From Bombyx mori (taxonomy: Eukaryota; Arthropoda; Insecta; Lepidoptera; Bombycidae), in the NCBI RefSeq assembly GCF_030269925.1, contig NC_085130.1, positions 3,608,501 to 3,672,500 on the forward strand: DNA of 64,000 nucleotides, read 5' to 3'. The notes beneath the pieces are model-generated. The model searched no databases and was not told where the DNA came from. It saw only the letters and a program-made list of their open reading frames with translations. Below, one piece after another: positions 41,989 through 52,029 of this stretch. A program made the translations under genes and the position numbers. How positions within the stretch are numbered: the first letter of the stretch is position 1; each line of letters starts with the position of its first letter.

Positions 41989-44900
41989 GACCGCACCTAT
42001 CGCTTCCTCCAAGGAAACCTGAACCACTCCGCCAGAGCTCAGGACATGCTGTCTCAGAGTATGGCGGAGTGGTCTATAGATGTGGCTGTGGTCGCCGAGC
42101 CATATTTCGTTCCCCCGGCAAATGATTGCTGGTTCGGGGACGATGGCGGCCTGGCGGCCATAGCCATAAGAAGAGACGCGGCGATCCCCCCCCTGGCGAT
42201 GGTGACCAGGGGCCAAGGGTTCGTCGCGGTGCAGTTGGAAGGGACCGTCGTGATCGGGGCGTACTTCTCTCCGAACAGGCCTACTGTCGAGTTCGGGCAT
42301 TTCCTGGGCGGGATCGGGGCGATTGCTCGCCGCCTCGCTCCCCGTCCAGTGATTCTCGCGGGGGATCTCAACGCGAAGTCTGTCGCATGGGGCTCCCCCC
42401 GCTCGGACGCTCGTGGTAGGCTACTGGAGAGGTGGGCGAACGCGGCCGGCCTCTGTTTGTTGAATAGAGGTTCGGTTGCGACGTGCGTGCGGTGGCAGGG
42501 CGAGTCTATTGTGGACGTTACGTTCGCGAGTCCAGCCATCGCGCGCCGTATCTGCGACTGGAAGGTTTTGGAGGGGGCGGAGACGCTGTCAGATCACCGA
42601 TATATTCGGTTTGATCTCTCCGCCCGCTCCACAGTCGCAGACGTCCACGGGGACCACCCCCGTAGTGCGTCTCGGTCATTCCCCAAGTGGGCACTGAAGC
42701 GCCTGAATAAGGAGCTCCTGATGGAAGCCTCTATAGTGGCGGCGTGGGCGCCCATGCGTCCACACCCGGTCGAGGTCGAGAGCGAGGCGGGGTGGTTCCG
42801 GGACACGATGCGTCGCATTTGTGATGCGTCGATGCCCCGGATCGGCCCTCGACTTCCTAATCGCCAGGCGTACTGGTGGTCGCCCGAAATTGCGCAACTC
42901 CGCGTGGAGTGCGTTCGGGCGAGGCGCGAGTGCGCCAGACATCGCCGCCGCCGCCTGCCGCGGCGCAACGATCCGGTTGCGTTCGCGGCAGCAGAGGCCC
43001 GGCTGCACGGCGCATTTCGCGTCGCGCAGAGGGCATTGCAGCTGGCCATCAGAAGAGCCAAGAACCAACACATGGAGGGTCTCTTGGAGACGCTGGATGA
43101 GGATCCGTGGGGGCGGCCCTATCATATGGTGCGCAATAAAATGCGCCCATGGGCCCCCCCGATCACGGAGCGTCTCCAGCCTCAGCAGCTGCGGGACATC
43201 GTCTCGGCGCTGTTCCCGCAGGAGCGGGAGGGATTTGTCGCTCCCGCTATGGACGCGCCGCCGGACTACGACGGCGAAGCCCCTGCTGAGGTGCCCCGTA
43301 TAACGGGGGCGGAGCTCCGTGTGGCCGTTCGCAAAATGTGCGCGAAGGACACTGCACCCGGCCCGGATGGTGTCCATGGCCGGGTTTGGGCCTTGGCTCT
43401 TGGTGCCCTAGGGGACCGACTCTTGAGACTTTACAACTCCTGCCTCGAGTCGGGACGGTTTCCTTCATCGTGGAGGACGGGCAGACTCGTGCTGTTGAGA
43501 AAGGAGGGGCGCCCGGCGGATACTGCCGCCGGGTACCGTCCCATCGTGTTGCTGGATGAGGTGGGCAAGCTGCTGGAACGCATTCTGGCAGCCCGCATCA
43601 TCCAGCATCTAGTCGGGGTGGGACCCGATCTGTCGGCGGAGCAGTATGGCTTCCGAGAGGGCCGCTCAACGGTAGACGCGATCCTTCGCGTGCGGGCCCT
43701 CTCGGAGGAGGCCGTCTCCAGGGGTGGGGTGGCTTTGGCGGTGTCGCTCGATATCGCCAATGCGTTTAACACCCTGCCCTGGTCCGTGATAGGGGGGGCG
43801 CTGGAACGACATAGAGTGCCCCCCTACCTTCGCCGGCTGGTGGGTTCCTACTTAGAGGACAGATCGGTCACGTGTACCGGACACGGTGGGATCCTGCACC
43901 GGTTCCCGGTCGTGCGCGGTGTTCCACAGGGGTCGGTGCTCGGCCCCCTTTTGTGGAATATCGGGTATGACTGGGTGCTGAGAGGTGCCCTCCTCCCGGG
44001 CCTGAGCGTTATCTGTTACGCAGACGACACGTTGGTCGTGGCCCGGGGGGGGAGTTTTGCTGAGTCTGCCCGTCTTGCTACGGCTGGGGTGGCGCATGTC
44101 GTCGGCAAAATTAGGAGATTGGGCCTCGACGTGGCGCTCAGTAAATCCGAGGCCATGTGGTTCCACAGGCCCCGGAGAGTGCCACCTGTCGATGCCCATA
44201 TCGTGGTTGGAGGCGTCCATATCGGGGTCGGGGTGCAGTTGAAGTACCTCGGCCTCATTCTGGACAGTCGTTGGACCTTCCGTGCTCACTTTCAGAACCT
44301 GGTCCCTCGTTTGTTGGGGGTGGCCGGCGCGTTAAGCCGGCTTCTGCCCAACGTCAGGGGGCCTGACCAGGTGACGCGCCGTCTCTATACGGGGGTGGTG
44401 CGATCAATGGCCCTATACGGGGCGCCCGTGTGGGGCCAGTCCCTGGCCGTGGGGGTGGCGAAGCTGCTGCAACGGCCGCAACGCACCATCGCGGTCAGGG
44501 TCATCCGTGGTTATCGCACCATCTCCTTTGAGGCGGCGTGTGTACTGGCTGGGACGCCGCCTTGGGTTCTGGAAGCGGAGGCGCTCGCCGCTGACTATAA
44601 GTGGCGGGCTGACCTTCGTGCCCGGGGCGTGGCGCGTCCCAGCCCCAGTGTGGTCAGAGCGCGGAGGGGCCAATCTCGGCGGTCCGTGCTGGAGTCATGG
44701 TCCAGACGGCTGGCCGATCCTTCGGCTGGTCGTAGGACCGTCGAGGCGATTCGCCCGGTCCTTGTGGATTGGGTGAATCGTGACAGAGGACGCCTCACTT
44801 TCCGGCTCACGCAGGTGCTCACTGGGCATGGTTGTTTCGGTGAGTTCCTGCACCGGATCGGAGCCGAGCCGACGGCAGAGTGCCACCATTGTGGTTGCGA

Positions 44901-45168
44901 CTTGGACACGGCAGAGCATACGCTCGTCGCCTGCCCCGCATGGGAGGGGTGGCGCCGTGTCCTCGTCGCAAAAATAGGAACCGACTTGTCGTTGCCGAGT
45001 GTTGTGGCATCGATGCTCGGCGACGACGAGTCGTGGAAGGCGATGCTCGACTTCTGCGAGTGCACCATCTCGCAGAAGGAGGCGGCGGGGCGCGTGAGAG
45101 ACGCACAATCCCGCCGCCGTCGAGCGGGGGCCAGGGAGGCGGATCTCGCCCAAGCCCTGGCCCTCTAA
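41986..45168 (+). CDS. R1-clade LINE ORF2: endonuclease and reverse transcriptase
   Basis: A 1060-residue open frame with no stop. It nicks the genomic target and primes reverse transcription of the element RNA from the nick. Endonuclease (about 1-210): N11 in LQGNLN, E38 in VAEPY, D127 and N129 in AGDLNA, and D203-H204 in LSDHRYIRF are all present. Reverse transcriptase (about 440-760): APGPDGVHGRVW (457-468), the first catalytic D589 in SLDIANAF, GVPQGSVLGPLLWNI (645-659), and YADD at 678-681. C-terminal CCHC zinc motif: C966, C969, H978, C983. The start is the ATG overlapping the ORF1 stop. All visible catalytic residues are intact, so the protein may be functional although ORF1 is not. 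Its composition is strongly GC-rich compared with the surrounding AT-rich DNA, as expected for a recent insertion. Confidence 0.93.
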   Translation: MDRTYRFLQGNLNHSARAQDMLSQSMAEWSIDVAVVAEPYFVPPANDCWFGDDGGLAAIAIRRDAAIPPLAMVTRGQGFVAVQLEGTVVIGAYFSPNRPTVEFGHFLGGIGAIARRLAPRPVILAGDLNAKSVAWGSPRSDARGRLLERWANAAGLCLLNRGSVATCVRWQGESIVDVTFASPAIARRICDWKVLEGAETLSDHRYIRFDLSARSTVADVHGDHPRSASRSFPKWALKRLNKELLMEASIVAAWAPMRPHPVEVESEAGWFRDTMRRICDASMPRIGPRLPNRQAYWWSPEIAQLRVECVRARRECARHRRRRLPRRNDPVAFAAAEARLHGAFRVAQRALQLAIRRAKNQHMEGLLETLDEDPWGRPYHMVRNKMRPWAPPITERLQPQQLRDIVSALFPQEREGFVAPAMDAPPDYDGEAPAEVPRITGAELRVAVRKMCAKDTAPGPDGVHGRVWALALGALGDRLLRLYNSCLESGRFPSSWRTGRLVLLRKEGRPADTAAGYRPIVLLDEVGKLLERILAARIIQHLVGVGPDLSAEQYGFREGRSTVDAILRVRALSEEAVSRGGVALAVSLDIANAFNTLPWSVIGGALERHRVPPYLRRLVGSYLEDRSVTCTGHGGILHRFPVVRGVPQGSVLGPLLWNIGYDWVLRGALLPGLSVICYADDTLVVARGGSFAESARLATAGVAHVVGKIRRLGLDVALSKSEAMWFHRPRRVPPVDAHIVVGGVHIGVGVQLKYLGLILDSRWTFRAHFQNLVPRLLGVAGALSRLLPNVRGPDQVTRRLYTGVVRSMALYGAPVWGQSLAVGVAKLLQRPQRTIAVRVIRGYRTISFEAACVLAGTPPWVLEAEALAADYKWRADLRARGVARPSPSVVRARRGQSRRSVLESWSRRLADPSAGRRTVEAIRPVLVDWVNRDRGRLTFRLTQVLTGHGCFGEFLHRIGAEPTAECHHCGCDLDTAEHTLVACPAWEGWRRVLVAKIGTDLSLPSVVASMLGDDESWKAMLDFCECTISQKEAAGRVRDAQSRRRRAGAREADLAQALAL

Positions 45169-45631
45169 GTGTTTCGGGTCCCCCTCACATGTCGGTCTGG
45201 GGACCGGCGAGGGGGGCCTAAGAAGACGACGTGCAAGCTGCTCTGCACGCGTTTTACGCAAGAGCATCCGGGTGATGGAAGGCCGGCTATCCTCGACCCA
45301 TGCTGGTTCTGGCCCAGCGGGGTATTCCGTAGGGTAACCCACTCTAACCGGCGCCATCTAGGCGGGCTTCGGACAGTCTGCCGACCGAGAGGGCTGGTGG
45401 TCGTGGCGCCGACGACCGCCAGTCCGGCGTCCCGAGGGGGAGGGTGATGGGAGAGATGTGCTCCGCACTAAACACTTCACTTTCCCCCCTTTGCCTTTTC
45501 ATGAGTTCTGTCTCATGCGAGGTTTGGACGTTGGTTGTTGAGCGACAGGAGGTTTTAGTCAGTTCGACTCTGACATACCCCGCCCAGTATCCCCAGAAAA
45601 GGGCGGAAGTCCGGCGATTTCCTCCTGACCA

Positions 45632-45654
<23 letters not shown>
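45169..45654 (+). other. 3' UTR and A tail of the R1-clade LINE
   Basis: GC-rich non-coding region with TGCTGGTTCTGGCCCAGCGG, also found in the 35931 fragment, ending in about 25 A at 45631-45655. The 3' UTR is the part recognised by the reverse transcriptase in this clade. Confidence 0.8.
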
Positions 45655-45663
<9 letters not shown>

Positions 45664-45667
45664 GTGT
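45655..45667. repeat. 13-bp target-site duplication, right
   Basis: ATGTAGTGTGTGT, identical to 40488-40500. Its first A is shared with the A tail. Confidence 0.9.
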
Positions 45668-45848
45668 AATGTTTTTTTTTTATTGATTTAATGTATCTTT
45701 TATGCGTTATTTTTAAAAAAATATTAGCATTGTGCACTTCTTCTCTATATTCTCTATAGGTGTGGAAAATTTCATAGTCCTCCGTCCGCGCAATTTTCGT
45801 AAAAAGGGATACTTACAAAGTTTTTGCTTCACGTATTAATATATTTGA

Positions 45849-46301
45849 TAATATTTTCAATCGTTCTTATTTATTTATTTTTATTTATGTACACACAAAA
45901 AAGAAGACATAGTACAGAGTAATAGGAAAATTATGTAAATAGGCATTGCTTATTTCTTTAAGAAATCTCATCCAGCAGACCCGCGAGAGCATTATGAGAA
46001 TAATAATTAAAAGTGATGAGTGTATGTAGAACAGCTAAAATAACAAATACCTACAACATGAGAATTATAGTAATGCACATACACATAGCAAATATTGTTA
46101 AACTTGAATACAAAATTGTTCTTCGTTCTTATTATGATTATACAATCAAAGTAAATGGTGACTGTCTGGAAATTACTTTAATTTCATATAAAATTTAAAA
46201 ATACTTGTATTTCTATTTGAAGTCGCGATTTGCAGATATAATTAACACTGTTTTTACGATTTTATTTTTTATTTTTTTATCTATATCTATACTATCTATA
46301 C
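45849..46301. other. Unassigned AT-rich sequence
   Basis: Nothing recognised. Confidence 0.4.
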
Positions 46302-46509
46302 TCTATACTAATATTATAAAGAGGGAAGATTTGTTTGTTTGTTTGTTTCGAATAGGCTCCGAAACTACTGGACCGATTTGAAAAATTCTTTTTCCATTAG
46401 AAGCCGACATTATACCTGATGAACATAGGCTACTTTTTTTATTTTTATTTTTTTGTGTTTTTCATGTGTGTTTTAATGTTTCCGAAGCGAAGCGAGGGCG
46501 GGTCGCTAG
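46302..46509 (+). mobile_element. Non-autonomous Helitron (GGGCGGGTCGCTAG end)
   Basis: TCTATACTAATATTATAAAG, a (TTTG)n stretch, GAAACTACTGGACCGATTTG and the end GCGAGGGCGGGTCGCTAG before T. The base before the TC is C, not A, so the 5' junction is altered. Reverse-oriented relative at 48143-48357. Confidence 0.85.
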
Positions 46510-47274
46510 TTTACTATTAATTATTATCCACATTTCGAAGGCAGAAGTTATTTGTCGACTTTTAGTCAGCATATTCCACAAATTTAGTTCACACATTCAA
46601 AGGTATAAGTCGTAAAAAATCTGTTTCGATTAAAAGTTTATTTATAAAATTATTGCATTTAATGTGAGTTTGAGTATGATTTTTTACTATTTTAGTGAGT
46701 TCAATCACTAACTGAGAATTTAGGATTGATGTAAAGGACGGATATCATTTAAATGTAAAAAATAATGGTTCGGATCATTCACCAAATTTTAAGATTATAT
46801 TTTAATAATAATGTTTTTTTTTTATTTATACCGTTTACGAGTGAATTCATTAAAATATGCATATTAAAATGAACATAGCATCTATTTTCTTATAGTAAAA
46901 CTAATTCATTTATCGAAAAATGAAAACGAATATTCAATCTTTAATGTTATTATAATCAAATTGATGTTCCAATGTATGTCCAAACATGTTTTATCCAAGT
47001 CGTTGATTTCTCCGATACTAGATTAATATGGCTTTATATTAAGTGTTTATTAATAAAATGATGAACCATATATCTCTAAAATCTCTATCACGCATTAAAA
47101 ATACCTATATCGTTGTCAGAACCTTTTCTAGTGAATTATTTCCTAAGCATTCATTACCTTTATGAACAGCAAATCCAGTGAGCACATACGTCACAATCAC
47201 TTTCAATAAAACATACACTTCCAATATACACTCAGCACTTATATTAAACAATCACTGAAAACCGTTTGGTTTAC
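46510..47274. other. Repeat-poor AT-rich interval
   Basis: No SINE, LINE or Helitron ends are seen. If the candidate exon at 47275-47397 is real, this would be the start of its first intron on the minus strand. I see no convincing second exon here. Confidence 0.4.
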
Positions 47275-47397
47275 ATCACGAATCGTCCGCGTATGGAATT
47301 CTTTCGACAATTTGGGCAGCAGTTGAACAACCCCGTTCCCGACGGACGCCAAAGCCCGACTGACGCGCGGCGTAAGCCGAGATGCGATCTGTTTCAT
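47275..47397 (-). CDS. Candidate first coding exon with mitochondrial-presequence-like peptide
   Basis: From the minus-strand ATG at 47397, 41 codons read MKQIASRLTPRVSRALASVG then NGVVQLLPKLSKEFHTRTIR and D, followed at once by GTAAAC, a possible splice donor (the frame would stay open 11 codons more). The peptide has seven Arg/Lys, only two acidic residues (E33, D41), many Ser/Thr/Ala/Leu, and can form a basic amphipathic helix: the profile of a mitochondrial import signal. The segment is GC-richer than the repeat-poor DNA around it and matches no repeat in the window. An in-frame TAA lies two codons upstream of the ATG. Against it: a weak start context (T at -3), no recognised protein, and no downstream exon identified. 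Confidence 0.35.
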
Positions 47398-47656
47398 AGA
47401 TTATAATAAAAAACAGAACGCTCGCTACTGCATACATACTTATTACGTTGATTTTTTACTTCTTAAAATATTGATTTTCGAATAAAATGCAACTTGAACA
47501 ACAAGAGACTTGTTTAGCTATTGTTGAATGATTTCAACTGACATTTGTTTTGTATGTTTAAACAAGGAGAAATCAAGAATTATGGGTTGCATTTTAACAC
47601 GATTTCATTGAAATTAAACAAAGACTGTGTGATTTTTGGTGGAACAATACATTTTT
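47398..47656. other. Repeat-poor sequence upstream of the candidate exon
   Basis: AT-rich. It could hold a promoter or 5' UTR for the minus-strand exon, but I see no clear TATA and initiator pair. Confidence 0.3.
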
Positions 47657-47748
47657 ATGTTTTCCCTGGTAGCCTAGAGGACTATTGCAGCTACGCTCGG
47701 ACCTAGACGTGAGAATTTGCTAATACTAGCCCTAGCAAGATCAGTGCT
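47657..47748 (-). mobile_element. BMC1-type LINE fragment
   Basis: TTTTCCCTGGTAGCCTAGAG to CTAGCCCTAGCAAGATCAGT, interrupted by the T run of the next Bm1. Confidence 0.6.
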
Positions 47749-47749
47749 T

Positions 47750-47993
47750 TTTTATTTTTATTTATGGCTTAGATGTGTTGTCGAGCTCACAGCCCACCTA
47801 GTGTTAAATGGTTACTGGAGTCCATAGACATCTACAACGTAAATGCGCCACCCACCTTGAGATATATAAGTTCTAAGGTCTCAGTATAGTTACAACGGCT
47901 GCCCCACTCTTCAAACCGAAACGCATTACTGCAGAAATAGGCAGGGTGGTGGTACTTAACCGCGCGGACTCTCAAGAGGTCCTACCACCAGTA
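47750..47993 (-). mobile_element. Bm1 SINE, headless copy
   Basis: From TTATTTATGGCTTAGATGTG to GGTCCTACCACCAGT. A small deletion removes GCTTCACGGC. Confidence 0.88.
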
Positions 47994-48142
47994 ATGATGC
48001 AAATTATAATTTCGATTCGTTTTAGTGATAATTATATTTCATGTGCTTTACCACATTTATCTATCAACTACTTTTGCCGTATTAGCCGAATTAAAACGAT
48101 GCAATAATATTATTTTAATAATCATTCAACTTTATTTCAACA

Positions 48143-48357
48143 CTAGCGACCCGCCCTCGCTTCGCTTCGGAAACATTAAAACACACAGGAAACCAAAAAA
48201 AAAATTAAAAAAAAAATTAAAAAAAGTAGCCTATGTTCATCAGGGACAATGTCGGCTTCTAATGGAAAAAGAATTTTTCAAATCAGTCCAGTAGTTCCGG
48301 AGCCTATTCGAAACAAACAAACAAACAAATCTTTCCTCTTTATAATATTAGTATAGA
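48143..48357 (-). mobile_element. Non-autonomous Helitron (GGGCGGGTCGCTAG end)
   Basis: CTAGCGACCCGCCCTCGCTT to CTTTATAATATTAGTATAGA, flanked by A and T, 215 bp. It is the mirror of the 46302 copy, about 1.6 kb away in opposite orientation. Confidence 0.9.
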
Positions 48358-48652
48358 TATTATTCTGAAAATTTTCAATATTAATTATAAGTAATACGAG
48401 AATCATTCGCTATCGACAAGTCCACAATATCGATATTCGAACTTATCGTTTTCAATAATATCGAGTTATTTGTTTCAGAGTTTCGATGACTTCCGGAAGT
48501 GTTTGTTTATTGAATCTCCAACAGGGCTATAGATACAACGGCCCTTGTACTTTTGGTCAGGCTAAAGATATCTTATTATAATTTTGTTTGGGTATTCTTC
48601 TGTTTATTAAAAGGTACACATTTTACCAATGATTTACAGTAAAGAGTGCATT
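48358..48652. other. Unassigned sequence
   Basis: AT-rich with nothing recognised. Confidence 0.4.
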
Positions 48653-49117
48653 TTTTTTTTTTTTTTTATTTATTGCCTTCTAGGCAGACGAGCATACGGC
48701 CCACCTGATGGTGAGTGGTTACCGTCGCCCATGGACTTCAGCAATGCCAAGGGCAGAGCCAAGCCGCTGCCTACCGCTTAATACTCTCCACAAGCCTCGT
48801 TTGAAGAAGGACATGTCATAGCGCTCGGGAAACACCGTGGAGGGGAGCTCATTCCATAGCCGGATGGTACGTGGCAAAAAAGATCTCTGGAAACGCACTG
48901 TGGATGACCGCAGTGACTCCAGGTAGTATGGATGAACTCTACTCCGGTGGCAGGCGGTGCGATGGTAAAAACGAGATGTCGGTATCATCTCGAACAATTC
49001 CTCAGAGCACTCCCCATGGAACATGCGGTACAAAATACAGAGGGAACCGAAGTCCCTCCGCAGACCCAGATGTTTATTTAGCATTCCATTGACGAGTTTG
49101 GATTTTATCATTACCAT
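48653..49117 (-). mobile_element. Jockey-like LINE 3' end with ORF2 C terminus
   Basis: The A tail (T run) is followed by the 3' end seen at 51427 and 60402, and the last 132 codons of a LINE polyprotein on the minus strand. The frame is open to its stop and holds RRDFGSLCILYRMFHGECSE, FYHRTACHRSRVHPYYLESL and FQRSFLPRTIRLWNELPST. The LWN.LP motif is typical at the C terminus of jockey/CR1-like reverse-transcriptase proteins. 5' truncated, no catalytic part. Confidence 0.8.
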
Positions 49118-49273
49118 ACGGTAGATTCACTTTATAATACATTGCTGTACATTGCTTCATGCATTAAATACTACTTATTAATGAACAGAGAGAACGTATA
49201 AAATAGTTTTAATACTGCGATATCATAACAAGTTATTTTCGGTGTATGTTTTGATTGATTTTAAGATTTTGAG
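49118..49273. other. Unassigned sequence
   Basis: AT-rich spacer. Confidence 0.4.
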
Positions 49274-49572
49274 TTTGAAGTCGTCGTGGCCTAAAGGATA
49301 AGGCGCTCGGTGCATTCGTATCGAGCGATTCTACTGTGCCGGTGTTCGAATCCCGCAAACAGGTGTACCAAATTTTTGTAATCAAACAAATTTTCTCGGT
49401 TGACTTTCACGGTAAAGGAATAGCATCGTGTAATATATATAAATCGAACCTGCAAATAGTACAATTTGCGTAATTGCTAATGTTAACAGTAACGCGTTTA
49501 AAAACGGAGACTTAGAACATGTGGGTCTGTCTCAATATGGCGGCAATTACGTTGTTGATGCCTATAGGCATC
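49274..49572 (+). mobile_element. Headed Bm1 SINE, decayed body
   Basis: GAAGTCGTCGTGGCCTAAAG and GGTGTTCGAATCCCGCAAAC (B box) are well kept. The body is deleted and diverged to CAATTACGTTGTTGATGCCT. Confidence 0.75.
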
Positions 49573-49780
49573 CATTACGGCACCCATCTTGAAAGTTCTA
49601 AATCTCAGGTCTATAGTGCATCAGCTGTCCACTGCCCACCCTTCAAACTGAAATGCATTACGGCTTCGCGGCAGAAATAGATAGGATGGTGGTACTTACC
49701 CGTGCAAGACCCTTTACCACCCGTAATAACGCAAATTATTTCCTGTTTTTGGCCTTCGAGCATACGGCTCATCTGATAGG
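49573..49780 (-). mobile_element. Diverged Bm1 fragment and LINE-tail scrap
   Basis: CACCCATCTTGAAAGTTCTA to CCCTTTACCACCCGTAATAA is an old minus-strand Bm1, joined head-on to the preceding copy. TTCGAGCATACGGCTCATCT at 49756 is a scrap of the 48653-type LINE 3' end. Confidence 0.55.
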
Positions 49781-50143
49781 ACATACAAATTTTTCAACAC
49801 ACAAATTTTCTGCTACCATTTAGTCTTTAATTTATTGTAATCTGTTCACGGAACATGCAGTACCTACCTACTCCATTTCAATATTCATTTACATAAATTC
49901 ATTAAAAATTATTACATTCCGTAAATAAAATTCGACTAGCAGAATGAAATGCCTAAGGTCGAAGTCCGCGTGTAAGCGATTACGGAATCGTGTAGGTAGC
50001 TCACTATCCAATTCATTTCACTTTGACGTTAACACTTTGACATCGACAGAGATGGATCAATGCAGAGAGAAAGAGATAAATATATTTTTGAAATGCCAAT
50101 TTGTAACACTATATACCACACTGAAATAATTACAAGCTTTTTG
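49781..50143. other. Unassigned sequence
   Basis: A 61-codon frame at 49944-50129 has no recognised motif. Confidence 0.4.
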
Positions 50144-50325
50144 TTAAAAAAAATTTATTGCTTAGATGGGCGGACGAGCTCACGGCCCACCTTATGCTAA
50201 CCGGTCACCGGAGCCCATAGACATATACAACGTAAATGCCGCCACCTACCTTGAGATATAAGTTCTAAGGTTTCAGTTTTTACAGTACAACGGTTGCCCC
50301 ACCCTTCAAATCGAAACGCATTACT
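50144..50325 (-). mobile_element. Bm1 SINE fragment
   Basis: From TTGCTTAGATGGGCGGACGA to TCGAAACGCATTACTGCT. The 5' third is missing. Confidence 0.82.
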
Positions 50326-50472
50326 GCTGCTAAATATCATTTTTGCGGGCTTAATACGGTTTATTTAATTTCATTATTAAGAAATTGCGTTATCTGTGCA
50401 GCTTATGTTTTCCTGGAAGATAATTTTTTTAATGACTAATGCACGGCTTTGGACGGGACTTTTATATCCTAA
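50326..50472. other. Unassigned sequence
   Basis: AT-rich spacer. Confidence 0.4.
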
Positions 50473-50693
50473 CTAGCGACCCGCCCTCGCTTCGCTTCGG
50501 AAACTGTAATTTATTATTGATTCCTCCACTATTTAATGGATGTCATTATATATAAAAACCTTCCTCTTCAATCACTCTATCTATTAAAAAAACCGCATCG
50601 AAATCCGTTGCGTAGTTTTAAATATTTAAGCATACATAGGGACAGACAGATATAGTGACAGAGAAAGCGACTTTATTTTATACTATGTAGTGA
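50473..50693 (-). mobile_element. Non-autonomous Helitron (same subfamily as 33840)
   Basis: CTAGCGACCCGCCCTCGCTT to TATACTATGTAGTGA. The left flank is A, but the right flank is A rather than T. Confidence 0.82.
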
Positions 50694-51023
50694 AGAACCG
50701 AACGAGCTGACGGATGTCATTAACAATGCCTGTGCCTACGGTGTTTAACAAGGCTAGCTTTTAAATTATGAATGGCGTGGCCGGCAAGGTGTATCAACAT
50801 CATGTTACTTTGTGAGCCAATTAAATTCTCATAGCCTTTATAATTTCACTACAGCGCGTTTATTCTAAGGGCTTGACCAGACTCTATAAACAAAGAGGAC
50901 TGTGTTTCAGGAATTGGCTTTGTTCTTTGGGTACGGTACGAATTTTTCTATAGTCAATAAGACATATCGGCAGATCAGTACCTTCTGGGTTATAATTTTA
51001 ATCATATGTACTCAAGAATTTTA
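50694..51023. other. Unassigned sequence
   Basis: Nothing recognised. Confidence 0.4.
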
Positions 51024-51256
51024 CAGGTGCTAGGACCTCTTGTGAGTCCGCACGGGAAGGTACCACCACCCTGCCTATTTCTGCCGTGAAGCAGTAATGC
51101 GTTTCGGTTTGAAGGGTGGGGCAGCCGTTGTAACTATACTGAGACCATAGAACTTATATCTCAAGGTGGACGGCGCATTTACGTTGTAGATGTCTATGGG
51201 TTCCGGTAACCACTTAACACCAGCTGTGAGCTTGTCCACCCATCTAAGGAATAAAT
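51024..51256 (+). mobile_element. Bm1 SINE, headless copy
   Basis: Starts at GTGCTAGGACCTCTTGTGAG (first bases altered) and ends ..CATCTAAGGAATAAATAAAT. Confidence 0.88.
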
Positions 51257-51426
51257 AAATAAATTAAGAATAATTGTCGGGAGAGTCTTCTTCTTCAAAT
51301 AAGGTTTGAAATTTTTCTGCAAAGGGCGACATTGGTTCGGTCGCGTCTGTTTTTTTGCCGATAGAAAAGCGCACTAATGCTTTCAATGACTTGACATCGC
51401 CTGTACCAGACGTTTGTAGGATTGAA

Positions 51427-51545
51427 TTTTTTTTTATTGCCCTTTTAGGCAGACGAGCATACGGTCCACCTGCCGGTGAGTGGTTACCGTCGCCCATGGA
51501 CTTCAGCAATGCCAGGGGCAGAGCCAGGCCGCTGCCTACCGTTGA
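51427..51545 (-). mobile_element. Jockey-like LINE 3' end
   Basis: T run, then TTAGGCAGACGAGCATACGG to CCGCTGCCTACCG. Same 3' end as at 48653, about 115 bp. Confidence 0.8.
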
Positions 51546-52029
51546 GTACCGTTGAATTACGCGATAGAGTAATCCACGAGCATTTAAAACAGCTTCCGTG
51601 ATTAAAACGTCTGACTAACAAAATGTATTTACCACATACTTTTCAAACCGAAAATAGTCTTACGTACACGCATCGTAGAAGTCGAACGATGCATCCGTAG
51701 TCTGAACGCTCTCCAAAATTATCCGACAATTTATATTATTTTCGTAATTAAAGTCACCGGATTCTTAGTATTTACAAGTTTTATTTCGAGCTTCTGTTTT
51801 AAAAAAAAAAAAAAGAAAAAAAAACACGCGGCGTAAACAGCGCTACGTCTGTTTTACGGTGTTTTATTTACGTGTTACAGGTCGTGTACGCTGAGATAAA
51901 GTACCCTACGTAACGTATCTAAAAGTTGAAACTATATTTAGTTGGTTCATTAGTCCGTAATATGTTAATATGTGCAATACGAAAGATACTTCTTCTTCAT
52001 AGCGTATTTTCGATCTAGTGCCAATCCTT
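51546..52029. other. Unassigned sequence
   Basis: Includes an A-rich run at about 51801-51824. Confidence 0.4.

Larger units (their letters stand above)
40501..45654 (+). mobile_element. R1-clade non-LTR retrotransposon, nearly complete
   Basis: About 5.15 kb: ORF1 (5' truncated, one frameshift), ORF2 (open, 1060 codons), a ~460-bp GC-rich 3' UTR and a 25-base A tail. Clade evidence: two ORFs, three zinc knuckles at the end of ORF1, an apurinic-type endonuclease at the start of ORF2, a reverse transcriptase with YADD, a C-terminal CCHC, and a TAATG junction. The target, GT-rich sequence inside a Helitron, is not 28S rDNA or the telomere repeat, so it is neither R1 nor TRAS/SART by location. 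I cannot name the family with certainty. Mino- or Waldo-like elements of this clade, which prefer (AC)n-type sequence, are the closest idea. Confidence 0.9.
40242..45848 (-). mobile_element. Helitron (GGTCCCGCAGTAGTCG family) interrupted by an R1-clade LINE
   Basis: Left part 40242-40500 starts CTAGAGGTCCCGCAGTAGTC after A. The right part resumes at 45655 with ATGTAGTGTGTGTAATGTTT and ends near ACGTATTAATATATTTGA at 45848 before T. The uninterrupted copies at 34569 and 38439 confirm that the two parts join directly. Confidence 0.92.

Noticed and set aside
40380..45357. Several long minus-strand and alternative-frame ORFs in the GC-rich LINE
   Set aside because: Shadow frames of ORF1 and ORF2. 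They lack any domain and arise from high GC content.
40501..45654. Insertion into 28S rDNA (true R1) or telomeric TTAGG repeats (TRAS/SART)
   Set aside because: The flanks are Helitron sequence with GT repeats. No rDNA or TTAGG arrays are present.
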